A stretch of DNA of 11,074 nt from JANQRV01 sp964533785 (GTDB lineage Bacteria; Bacteroidota; Bacteroidia; Chitinophagales; Saprospiraceae). Of this stretch, positions 1 through 6,196 are shown piece by piece; position 1 is the stretch's first letter, and every line of letters begins with the position of its first letter. Below the pieces are notes generated by a model, which had not been told where the DNA came from, ran no database searches, and worked only from the letters and a program-made list of their open reading frames with translations. The translations under genes and the position numbers were made by a program. Location of the stretch: NCBI GenBank assembly GCA_964533785.1, contig CAZHNG010000232.1, forward strand, positions 1 to 11,074. Reading direction: 5' to 3'.

Positions 1-1
1 G

Positions 2-955
2 TATGTAATTACCGGTAAAAACCTCATCATCGGCGCAACTGAGATAATCATGAATAATCTCCTGGAAATCTTCACCGACAGAATAGAAACAGCCGTCGCG
101 TCCCGGGAGAGCAGGATAAAAAAGATGCCGGTTGAAAAATTTCTCGAGGGGCTCCACTCCTATTCCTTTTCATTGAATGTTTCAATGGTCCTGGCGAAAC
201 AGGTTCTCCTGACGAACCGAATTATCAACACGAACCTTGAAAGCCTGGCAGGGGACGAGCGAAAAACCAGGGAGGTGTCAATAAAATATTTCACCATAAT
301 TGACCGGCTGAAAGAGGAATACGAAAAGAGAAAGCTTCCCTGGCTCAAGTCTCTCGTAAAGGAATTTGAAACAAATCTCACCTACAAGAGGGGGGAGGCC
401 TATTTCCGCTCCTCTGAGCCGACAAAAATTTCCACATCGGTTCAAATTTCCGACAAGGATACCGAGTACCCCCGGGGTTCGATCATCTGCGAACAGGATT
501 CCTACGGGGAGGAGATGTACATTCTGAAAAGTGGAAGCATCCATGTCATACTTAACGGAAACAAGGTCGCTACAATAGACGAGCAGGGAACAGTGATAGG
601 TGAAATGGCACTTCTCCTCGGCGAAAAGAGATCTGCCACCCTGAAGGCGGGAAACAACGTGGTAATTACCCGGATAAAAAAGAAGGATCTCAGGGAAATC
701 TCAGAAAAGCAGAGCGATTTCATTTCAAATATCGCCCAGACTCTGGCAAAGAAGCACTACTTCAATGTGGTCAAAATCGGAGACATCAACAAATCTCTCA
801 TAGAACAGAGCTTAAGTGCCGAAAACGAGGGTGAAAAAAAACCGCCCCAGTCACTGCGCGCACAGAAAGAACTCAAACAGTTGATGGACAGCGTCGAAAA
901 GGCTCACCGCGAAAAGGACGCTGAATACCTTGATGACCTGGTAAACATTTTCTGA
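2..955 (+). CDS. Cyclic nucleotide-binding domain protein (5' partial)
   Basis: The reading frame is open to the left window edge. The ATG at 50 has no Shine-Dalgarno sequence, and the codons before it read YVITGKNLIIGATEII, which resembles the end of a cyclic nucleotide-binding (CNB) domain. The real start is therefore probably outside the window. Counting from Met50, residues about 1-125 are a charged, mostly helical segment. Residues about 133-235 form a CNB domain: beta-roll strands around EEMYILKSGSIHVI, then a phosphate-binding cassette with GEMAL (184-188) and Arg194 in GEKRSAT. The Glu and Arg that normally contact the cyclic nucleotide are present, so binding is plausible. The tail (about 240-301) is charged and helical. 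No helix-turn-helix or catalytic domain is visible, so this looks like a cytoplasmic sensor or regulatory protein, perhaps with two CNB domains. The specific role is unknown. It converges on padR with a 14-base gap. Confidence 0.8.
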   Translation, partial: YVITGKNLIIGATEIIMNNLLEIFTDRIETAVASRESRIKKMPVEKFLEGLHSYSFSLNVSMVLAKQVLLTNRIINTNLESLAGDERKTREVSIKYFTIIDRLKEEYEKRKLPWLKSLVKEFETNLTYKRGEAYFRSSEPTKISTSVQISDKDTEYPRGSIICEQDSYGEEMYILKSGSIHVILNGNKVATIDEQGTVIGEMALLLGEKRSATLKAGNNVVITRIKKKDLREISEKQSDFISNIAQTLAKKHYFNVVKIGDINKSLIEQSLSAENEGEKKPPQSLRAQKELKQLMDSVEKAHREKDAEYLDDLVNIF

Positions 956-969
956 TATTCTGAAAACAT

Positions 970-1584
970 CTACACCTTCAGGGATTTAAGCCAGGAAAGT
1001 TCAGCCTTGAGGTGATGTTCAATATATGTAAATATTTTTTCAGAGGAAACGTCATCAGATTTTTTTGACTCTTCCTCTATCTTTCTCCTGATCGCGTCGT
1101 GCTTTTCCTTAACCAGATGCATCCTGTCTTCGATGAACTGCTCCCTCTGTTCCTTTGATAGATTCTTGAAAAACATCAGCACGATATCGATATCAAAGTG
1201 AATGAGGTTTTTATCAAAGTACTGCTTCAACTGCTTTTTATAGTATTTTCTCCCCGCCGGCAGTATTTCATATACGTACCGCTCAGGATTGCCGCTTTCT
1301 TTCTCGGTTCCGACCCGTTTAACCCAGCCGTTTTCCACCGCCTTTTTAATAGCGTAATAGATGGATCCGAATTTAATATCAACGTAATCCTCAAGGCGTT
1401 CCACAATTTTTTTCTTGATCTCGTAGCCTCGAACAACACGTTCCATATTGTTGGCTTCCCTGTATCGGATAATATTGCCCTTGATTATACGCGCAAGTGN
1501 NNNNNNNNNAATTTTTTTCTTGATGTCGTAGCCGTAAAGATTTCCTTCCATCAATAACCCGAGAATGGTTATTTCAATTTTCAT
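970..1584 (-). CDS. PadR-family transcriptional regulator, disrupted by an assembly gap
   Basis: The N-terminus (MKIEITILGLLMEGNLYGYD) and the segment FGSIYYAIKKAVENGWVKR are the classic PadR winged helix: a first helix, then the recognition helix region leading into the wing. The rest, including FFKNLSKEQREQFIEDR and a charged helical end, fits the PadR C-terminal dimerisation region (Vir_act_alpha_C type). PadR proteins are usually dimeric repressors that often act on their own promoter or on an adjacent transporter. The ATG at 1584 has an AGG-containing leader. The frame contains about 35 extra residues (1405-1509) between two copies of GY(D/E)IKKKI, 10 Ns included. Deleting one copy and the intervening stretch gives a normal PadR of about 169 residues, so the insert is probably an assembly fault. 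The gene is divergent from the SGNH hydrolase gene across an inverted-repeat-rich region that may hold its operator. Confidence 0.82.
   Translation of the reverse strand: MKIEITILGLLMEGNLYGYDIKKKIXXXXLARIIKGNIIRYREANNMERVVRGYEIKKKIVERLEDYVDIKFGSIYYAIKKAVENGWVKRVGTEKESGNPERYVYEILPAGRKYYKKQLKQYFDKNLIHFDIDIVLMFFKNLSKEQREQFIEDRMHLVKEKHDAIRRKIEEESKKSDDVSSEKIFTYIEHHLKAELSWLKSLKV
1405..1533. repeat. 24-bp near-identical direct repeat flanking the first N gap
   Basis: Two 24-base copies lie at 1405-1428 and 1510-1533 and differ at one base (gatCtc against gatGtc). They encode GYEIKKKI and GYDIKKKI on the minus strand. The second copy begins immediately after the 10 Ns (1500-1509). The period is 105 bases, so the reading frame survives. 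This is what an unresolved overlap between two contig ends, or two strain variants joined by a fixed spacer, would produce. Confidence 0.75.
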
Positions 1585-1686
1585 TTTGCTTAACCTATTA
1601 GCGACCTGTTCTGGTTTTTACATTTCTGCGTTCTCTTCATGGTAACATCTAAAAACTGAATTTTAGAAGTCTTTTGGGTGCACAAA

Positions 1687-1731
1687 ACCGGTCCAGCACC
1701 ATTTTCTGAAAATAAATGGTGCTGGACTGGT
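1687..1731. repeat. 18-bp inverted repeat with 9-base loop
   Basis: The left arm ACCGGTCCAGCACCATTT (1687-1704) pairs with AAATGGTGCTGGACTGGT (1714-1731) around the loop TCTGAAAAT. There is one G-T wobble and no mismatch. No T tract follows on the plus strand, and only TTTT follows on the minus strand, so it is not a standard terminator. It lies between two divergent genes, where no transcript needs terminating. It could be an operator, a structured leader element or a dispersed repeat. Confidence 0.8.
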
Positions 1732-1746
1732 ATCTTGATGTACCCT

Positions 1747-1772
1747 TATATTGATTATAATTAATCAATATA
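1747..1772. promoter_or_regulatory. 11-bp palindrome, candidate PadR-type operator
   Basis: TATATTGATTA and its exact reverse complement TAATCAATATA are separated by TAAT. PadR-family dimers bind AT-rich inverted repeats close to their own gene, and this palindrome is in the padR divergent region. The inner motif recurs as TCAATATT shortly downstream. The palindrome is directly visible; its role as an operator is inference, since AT-rich DNA produces such dyads easily. Confidence 0.4.
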
Positions 1773-1914
1773 AAAAATCAATATTAATATTAAAATTTTA
1801 TTAAAAATTATGATTTTTTATCCATTTTTATTATAATATATAATACAAATTATATTAAATTTTCTAATAAGGGCGTATTGAAAAACGACTAAATCACGCG
1901 CTAAAGGATCAGCC

Positions 1915-2520
1915 ATGAAAAAACCGGAAAAGACAATAAAAAAACTGCGTGAAGGAAAACCGGTAACCATCATCGCTCTTGGTGATTCTTTGACCCAGGG
2001 ATGGATGGTCAGGAAGGGCTATGTCGATTTTTTTCTGGACGACCTCCGGGAGACCTATCCCGGGTCTTCCATAACCTTGTTTAATCGCGGGGTCCCGGGT
2101 GACACTGCCCACGGGGGACTTAACCGCCTGCGAGACCACGTCCTTGACGATAATCCGGACTGCACCATGATTCAGTTCGCCCTGAACGACGCCTTTCTCG
2201 GCTACACCCCTGACAGATACGGGAAGCACATGGAAGAAATTATTGACCAGATCCACTCAAACACCGACTCAGAAATCGTCATCGTGACATCAGTGCCGGT
2301 CATGTTTGAACAGGAGAACAAGACAGCCGAAAGGTATTACGACAGGCTTCACGACATCTCCCGCGAGATGAATCTTCCGATTGCATCAGTCCACGAACAC
2401 TGGAAGACAAGGGTCAATGAAGGTAATGAACACAGAAGCCTGGTCCAGGCTGACATGGTTCACCCGAATCTCGAGGGACACCGCATCATGGCTGAAGCAG
2501 TAATCCGGGTATTCCTCTGA
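1915..2520 (+). CDS. SGNH/GDSL-family hydrolase
   Basis: This 201-residue protein has all the signature blocks of SGNH-family esterases. Block I is GDSLTQG with the nucleophile Ser25. Block II is in NRGVPGDTA (oxyanion-hole Gly). Block III is ALNDAF (oxyanion-hole Asn91). Block V is DMVHPNLEGH, with Asp180 and His183 completing the triad. The family hydrolyses ester or acyl bonds in lipids, acylated sugars or thioesters; the substrate cannot be read from sequence. There is no signal peptide, so it is probably cytoplasmic and closest to the TesA/acylhydrolase-like branch. The start ATG follows a clear ribosome binding site, AAAGGA at 1904-1908, with suitable spacing. It converges on the AEC transporter gene and overlaps its 3' end by 35 bases. 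Confidence 0.9.
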   Translation: MKKPEKTIKKLREGKPVTIIALGDSLTQGWMVRKGYVDFFLDDLRETYPGSSITLFNRGVPGDTAHGGLNRLRDHVLDDNPDCTMIQFALNDAFLGYTPDRYGKHMEEIIDQIHSNTDSEIVIVTSVPVMFEQENKTAERYYDRLHDISREMNLPIASVHEHWKTRVNEGNEHRSLVQADMVHPNLEGHRIMAEAVIRVFL

Positions 2521-3438
2521 TGAGGAACAGGGCCGGCAGTACAACCGTGATAAAGATTATTGTGTTCACAACAAACAATCCGGAAGCAAGCCGGGAGTCA
2601 AGGTCGAAGAGCACCGATGTCACCACGGAGTACACAGCCGCAGGCATGAATGACTGGACCAGAATGACCGTTTCCACCGCCGGATCCAGGTTCACAAGAG
2701 AGAGCAGGGCCCATGCCAGTACAGGCAATAAAATGAATTTAACCAGGGCGAGTACCGCCTGTTCAGGAATGTTCGCTTTCACGTCGGACAGGCTGAAATT
2801 TGTACCGAGAATAAAATAGTAGAGAATGACCGATACCATGATAAGGAAATCGAGAGGAAAATAAACCTCCGGCCTCTGTATGCCGGCGAGCTGCAGGGCA
2901 AGGGCGAAAAGGCGTAAATCGGCATGTTTCGTGTATTGACCACCAGTTCCCTGAGGGAACCGAAGGAGATTCCTTCACCCTCGGATTGAAGCCGGGCGTA
3001 GGGAAAGATGAAGAGATATATGAAGGGGATAAAATAAAGGAGGAAGATGAGTGAAAGCCCGAGGCCCCGCTCCCCGAGAAACAGGTAGCAGATAAAGCCC
3101 CCCATGGTAAATCCATGGTTTGCCAGGGTTGAACTGATATGGTAGGTGATCCGCCTTATACCCTTGATGTTAAGAAACCCGGCACTGATTTTCCCGAAAA
3201 CAAAACCGGTAAAAACAAGTGCCAGGCCAGATACCGGAAGCAGCACGAGATCGGTTGAGAGGGTGAGGCCCCAGATGCTCCAGAACCCGATAAGGGGCTC
3301 CACGAACATGAGGTTAATATTAACAATTCTTTTTGACGTCTTCTCGAGATCATTTATTCTCTTACCGGTCAGGGATCCCGCTAAAAAGGGGGTGATGATG
3401 AGAAACTGGAACAGTATGAACTTGTATTCTATTGACAT
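2486..3438 (-). pseudogene. AEC-family transporter, frameshifted
   Basis: The gene encodes a membrane protein with many hydrophobic segments in two halves, as in auxin efflux carrier (AEC) family permeases. The first half carries NHGFTMGG and FLGERGLGLSLIFLLYF; the second carries YFILGTNFSLSDV and a MPAAVYSVV stretch typical of the family. AEC proteins export or exchange small carboxylates such as malate, but the substrate here is unknown. The frame breaks near 2906-2913: after MPIYA the protein continues in another frame as LFALALQLAGIQRPEVY. One added C (coding strand) in the run GCCTTTT restores an uninterrupted protein of about 317 residues, the usual length. A sequencing error is as likely as a real mutation. 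I prefer the ATG at 3438, preceded by AGGATATC, over the ATG at 3465, which has no ribosome binding site. Confidence 0.75.
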
Positions 3439-3503
3439 TTTTGATATCCTGCCATACAGTATCATCAGCGGGAAGTCAGACCCTTCCAGTAAACACAGGG
3501 CCC

Positions 3504-3532
3504 TTGAAATGAAAAGGATTTTTCACTATACT
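3504..3532 (+). promoter_or_regulatory. Sigma-70-type promoter for aat
   Basis: A -35 hexamer TTGAAA (3504-3509) and a -10 hexamer TATACT (3527-3532) are separated by exactly 17 bases. Transcription would begin near 3539, about ten bases before the aat start codon. Confidence 0.55.
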
Positions 3533-3548
3533 TCATCTGTCAGCACCT

Positions 3549-4284
3549 ATGCCGGTATTCGCCCTTAACGAGGAAATAATATTCCCACCCGTAGAATTCG
3601 CCGAGGAAAACGGTGTCCTCGCAGTGGGGGGTGACCTGTCCCGGGAACGGCTGGTTGCCGCCTATTCCCGGGGAATCCTTCCCTGTTATTCCGACAACGA
3701 TCCGATAATCTGGTGGTCACCCGACCCGCGTTTCGTTCTCTTCCCGGGAGAGGTGAAGNNNNNNNNNNAAGGTGTCCCGGAGCATGAAGAAAATTTTAAT
3801 GCGGGGAGCCTTTTCCATTACCTATGACCGGAAATTTGACGCTGTCATCAACGAATGCCAGAAACCGAGAGAGAGGGAGACAGGCACCTGGATAACCGGC
3901 GAGATGAAAGAGGCGTACAGGTCCCTGCATCAGGCTGGCCTGGCCCATTCGGTGGAAACCTGGCATGAGGGTGAACTTGCCGGGGGACTGTACGGGATCT
4001 CCCTCGGGAGATGCTTTTTCGGGGAATCCATGTTCACCAGGGTGAGCAACGCCTCAAAAGTCGCCTTAATTACCCTGGCGCGAAAACTCGACGAACTCGG
4101 TTTTTTCATGATAGACTGCCAGGTGTACACTGAACACCTGAGGAGTCTGGGTGCGGTATATATCCCGAGAAGGGAATTTATATCGGTCCTTGAAAAAGGG
4201 CTGGCCTATGAAACCCTAACTGGAAACTGGGGTGACCGGGTTGAATTCAATGAAGACCGTAAGTATTATCCCGGTACAGACTGA
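3549..4284 (+). CDS. aat: Leucyl/phenylalanyl-tRNA-protein transferase
   Basis: Aat transfers Leu or Phe from aminoacyl-tRNA to N-terminal Arg or Lys of proteins, marking them for the ClpS/ClpAP N-degron pathway in the cytoplasm. Family hallmarks are VLAVGGDLSRERLVAAYSRGI, IIWWSPDPRFVLFP, ETWHEGELAGGLYG, FFGESMF and DCQVYTEHLRSLGA followed by IPRREF. The conserved GIFPW reads GILPC here, a mild variation. A run of 10 Ns (3759-3768) interrupts the gene and shifts the frame. The left flank ends GAGGTGAAG and the right begins AAGGTGTCCCGG; merging the shared AAG gives EVKVSRSMKKIL, as expected for the family, so nothing appears to be missing. The corrected length is about 240 residues, near the usual 230-240. 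There is no clear ribosome binding site before the ATG at 3549. The gene is divergent from the AEC gene, and the genome-like composition changes directly after its stop. Confidence 0.93.
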
Positions 4285-4296
4285 GCCCTGATGCGA

Positions 4297-4473
4297 ATCA
4301 ATCCCCGGCCGCCAGTCGGCCGCCGATTTTCGGGGCACCGCAAGGCTGAGGAGCGGGTCGTCGCTGGTTCTTGAAAAGAAGGCCCGGAACGGTCCTGTGT
4401 CGATCGCTTCGCGGCTCCTCCCGGCCACCGCCTGGACATGAGCCGCCAGCACGGTCAACAGCGCCGTGCTCAT
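4297..4473 (-). pseudogene. Acetyltransferase-like N-terminal fragment cut at the junction
   Basis: From the ATG at 4473, about 59 codons read as a plausible alphaproteobacterial N-terminus: MSTALLTVLAAHVQAVAGRS, then DTGPFRAFFSRTSDDPLLSLAVPR. This pattern (a helical opening, a GPF strand, then a D-P-x-L-S-x-AVP segment) resembles the start of a GNAT-like acetyltransferase group seen in Rhodospirillales, recalled from memory and not checked. The similarity fades at about codon 59, where the frame crosses into the left-block DNA carrying the aat 3' end. No catalytic acetyl-CoA-binding motif is included. Upstream there is no strong ribosome binding site. It could also be a chance frame in GC-rich DNA. 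Confidence 0.4.
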
Positions 4474-4752
4474 TGCAGCACCGGCGTCCGGGCTCCCGGC
4501 TCGCCGGCCGGGATGGTGGCATTGGTGACCGGGCCGGGGATGACCGGGCAGGCCATGATTGGCTCGGGCGGCCGAAAGATGGCAGGCATGGCGGAACGGG
4601 CTCGCCAGGTTCAGTGCAGGTTCAGGCAGCGGTCTACAGGACATGCCCCGGCTGTCCGGGCCCGCCATCGAGTTCGCGCCAAACCAAGCCTGTCGTCAAG
4701 CCGGGGAAACAACGGGCGGCGACGAAGGAGCCTGCGAACAGATTTGCGGCCG

Positions 4753-4910
4753 TTCCGCCAAGAGCGGAAAGCCCGGAAAAAATTTCAGCAATATTAGGTA
4801 AATCTTAACCGCCGGGAGCCAAACTCAGGATCGTCCTTTTGGGGCGACTCCTCCCTTGACACTGAACTGCGGGTATTCCGCAATTGGGCCGCGTATGCGG
4901 CCCTTTTTTT
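4753..4910 (+). ncRNA. Possible structured small RNA ending in a terminator
   Basis: Successive plus-strand hairpins are visible: TTCCGC/GCGGAA (4753-4769); an imperfect stem around AGGATCGTCC and GGGGCGACTCCT (about 4830-4853); TGCGG/CCGCA (about 4868-4882); and a terminator with T7 (4886-4910). I do not recognise a known RNA family: it lacks the tRNA T-arm, the tmRNA end and the SRP or RNase P cores. No upstream promoter was identified, so the 5' boundary is a guess. Confidence 0.25.
4886..4910 (+). terminator. Rho-independent terminator
   Basis: The perfect 7-bp GC stem GGGCCGC/GCGGCCC encloses the loop GTAT and is followed directly by seven Ts. It points rightward, yet no rightward gene is recognisable upstream within the high-GC block. 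It may end a small RNA or a gene lost at the junction. Confidence 0.8.
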
Positions 4911-5075
4911 GCGATCTTGATTTCCGCCCAGGGTCTTTAAGCGCCCTGACAGGCGTTCCTCCCTAAACTTGGGCCTCATACGCGGTAAAAAAACGCTAGC
5001 ACTTTTCATGAAGTAAGACCATAAGAATCTGCATGTCAGCCAGGAAACATTATTTCAATTTTCGATCGGAATTCT

Positions 5076-5094
5076 GCAAATGATAAGCGTTCTC
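5076..5094. promoter_or_regulatory. Fur-box-like site
   Basis: GCAAATGATAAGCGTTCTC matches the 19-base Fur consensus GATAATGATAATCATTATC at 14 positions by hand alignment. Fur represses iron-uptake genes. No coding start lies close by on either strand: the nearest gene, the SCO1 homologue, ends here rather than begins. The site could be a chance match or a remnant promoter. Confidence 0.3.
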
Positions 5095-5163
5095 TTAAAA
5101 GGTTTCAGCAGAGAACAACTATTGTGCTTCCGCCTGTTTTGCAGCCTTTTCCGAGCGTCTTGC

Positions 5164-5799
5164 TCAACTTAATTCCGAATCCATGAACCGCCGAATGGTC
5201 TCCGCCATCTCTTCCGGAGAATGACGCGGCGCAAACAGGTACAGCACGCTCCCGGTTCCGTCGGTGAAGTAGATAAAGGAGCTGTGGTCCATGAGGTAGT
5301 ACGTGTACGCCTCGGACTCGACGCGGCGGTAATACACTCTGTACGCGTCGGCCGCACGGCCAATCTCCTCGGCACTACCGGTCAGCCCGACAAGGCGCGG
5401 GTGGAACAGCGGGACGTACCCGGCCAGCACCTCCGGCGTGTCGCGCTCCGGATCGACGGTGACGAACACAGGCTGGACGCGTCCGGCCTCATCCTCCAGC
5501 ATATCGACCGCCTGCGACATTTCCGCCAGCTCGGTCGGGCAGACATCGGGGCAGAATGCATACCCGAAATAGATCAGCAGGTAGTCGCTGTCGAAATCGA
5601 CTGGGCCGACACGGGCGCCGTCATGATCGGTCAGGGTGAAATCGCCGCCGAGGTCGACGCCGGAATAGTCCGCCGGTCCACTGCCCGCCTGGCTGCGCGC
5701 CGCCTCCCGCGCCCTATCGAATTGCCACCAGACAATGCCGCCGGTCAGCACCAGCCCGACCAGAAAGGCCCCGAGCATCCGGTAAATCCGCCCGCGCAT
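5164..5799 (-). CDS. SCO1/SenC/PrrC-family copper chaperone
   Basis: This 211-residue protein has an N-terminal membrane anchor (about residues 8-25, LGAFLVGLVLTGGIVWW) and a periplasmic thioredoxin-like domain. The copper ligands are present: Cys83 and Cys87 in FCPDVCPTE, and His172 in MDHSSF. Other family marks are FTLTDHDG, VDPERDTPEVLAGY and FYFTDGTGSVL-type strands. SCO proteins deliver copper to, or reduce the cysteines of, the CuA centre of cytochrome c oxidase subunit II. The ATG at 5799 is preceded by a strong ribosome binding site, GGAGGAGG; the open frame extends further upstream but has no better start. It is divergent from the small SHOCT-like gene, and no oxidase gene is in view. 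Confidence 0.93.
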   Translation of the reverse strand: MRGRIYRMLGAFLVGLVLTGGIVWWQFDRAREAARSQAGSGPADYSGVDLGGDFTLTDHDGARVGPVDFDSDYLLIYFGYAFCPDVCPTELAEMSQAVDMLEDEAGRVQPVFVTVDPERDTPEVLAGYVPLFHPRLVGLTGSAEEIGRAADAYRVYYRRVESEAYTYYLMDHSSFIYFTDGTGSVLYLFAPRHSPEEMAETIRRFMDSELS

Positions 5800-5848
5800 G
5801 GTTCCTCGTCCTCCTCCGATCCTGGGCTGCCGCGCTTGCGGCGCCGAC

Positions 5849-5877
5849 TTGAGCGAATACCATTCATAGGCTATGCA
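5849..5877 (+). promoter_or_regulatory. Weak candidate promoter for the SHOCT/solute-binding pair
   Basis: TTGAGC (5849-5854) and TATGCA (5872-5877) are 17 bases apart, upstream of the rightward pair. The odd palindrome CATAGGCTATG (5865-5875) overlaps the -10 region and could be a regulator site. Both matches are imperfect. Confidence 0.25.
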
Positions 5878-5959
5878 AAAAGAAGAGCCGGGAGCGAGCC
5901 GGCGCAATGTCGCAGAGTAGATGGCGGCACGACCAGCCAAATTAAAGAGGAGAACGGCG

Positions 5960-6196
5960 ATGACCGAACGGCCAAAAGCGCCTCGGGCGTCCGGCCGCGG
6001 CGTCCGGCATGCCGGCATTACCTCCGGCATCACCGACACCGAGAGTGGCAACGAAGACCCGGGCCTGGACCGCGACCTGTACGCCTTGAAGAGCCTGTAC
6101 GAACGCGGCCTGATCCCACAGGACATCTACGAGGCGCGACGGGCCGAACTGCTTGGCGAATGCGCGGGCCGGCGAGAGGGCCTGTCGACGTCATGA
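5960..6196 (+). CDS. Small SHOCT-like domain protein
   Basis: This 78-residue protein has a disordered, polar N-terminal half and a C-terminal segment, DLYALKSLYERGLIPQDIYE followed by ARRAELL (about residues 39-65). That matches the SHOCT short helical pattern (L-x-x-L-x-x-L-x-x-x-G-x-I-x-x-x-x-F/Y-E-x-x-K/R-x-x-L). SHOCT segments are usually C-terminal appendages thought to aid oligomerisation; the biochemical function is unknown. The start is set by a strong ribosome binding site, AAGAGGAGAA, seven bases before the ATG. Its stop overlaps the start of the next gene (ATGA), so the two are probably translated together. Confidence 0.72.
   Translation: MTERPKAPRASGRGVRHAGITSGITDTESGNEDPGLDRDLYALKSLYERGLIPQDIYEARRAELLGECAGRREGLSTS

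Larger units (their letters stand above)
1585..1914. other. Divergent intergenic region, very AT-rich
   Basis: This 330-base region separates the divergent padR and SGNH hydrolase genes. It contains a long hairpin (1687-1731), an 11-bp palindrome (1747-1772) and about 130 bases that are almost entirely A and T (about 1741-1870). Several TATAAT hexamers occur there, for example at 1832-1837 and 1839-1844, but none has a good -35 partner at the right spacing, so I do not assign a start site. No open reading frame is credible here. Confidence 0.6.
4474..5163. other. Junction-zone region without a convincing gene
   Basis: About 690 bases lie between the acetyltransferase-like fragment and the SCO1 gene. 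The first 270 are GC-rich, with open frames in several directions that show skewed, repetitive composition and no recognisable motif. From about 4750 to 4910 there is a series of hairpins ending in an intrinsic terminator. From about 5000 to 5160 the DNA is noticeably more AT-rich and carries a Fur-like site. The change in composition within the region leaves open a second join. Confidence 0.5.

Noticed and set aside
1741..1870. AT-rich stretch considered as a replication origin
   Set aside because: No DnaA-box cluster, no iterons and no replication gene nearby. An AT-rich promoter region is sufficient explanation.
4371..4808. Overlapping rightward open frames of 80-145 codons in the GC-rich junction zone
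   Set aside because: Arg/Pro/Gly-rich translations with no ribosome binding site and no recognisable family. They look like chance frames in GC-rich DNA.
4794..5009. Leftward 71-codon open frame beginning MKSASVFLPRM
   Set aside because: No ribosome binding site, highly basic with no motif, and it runs through the intrinsic terminator stem.
5221..6192. Long rightward open frame upstream of the YejA-like protein, in the same frame
   Set aside because: It is antisense to the SCO1 gene and across the SHOCT-like gene, with no motif. The signal peptide and ATGA overlap place the real start at 6193.
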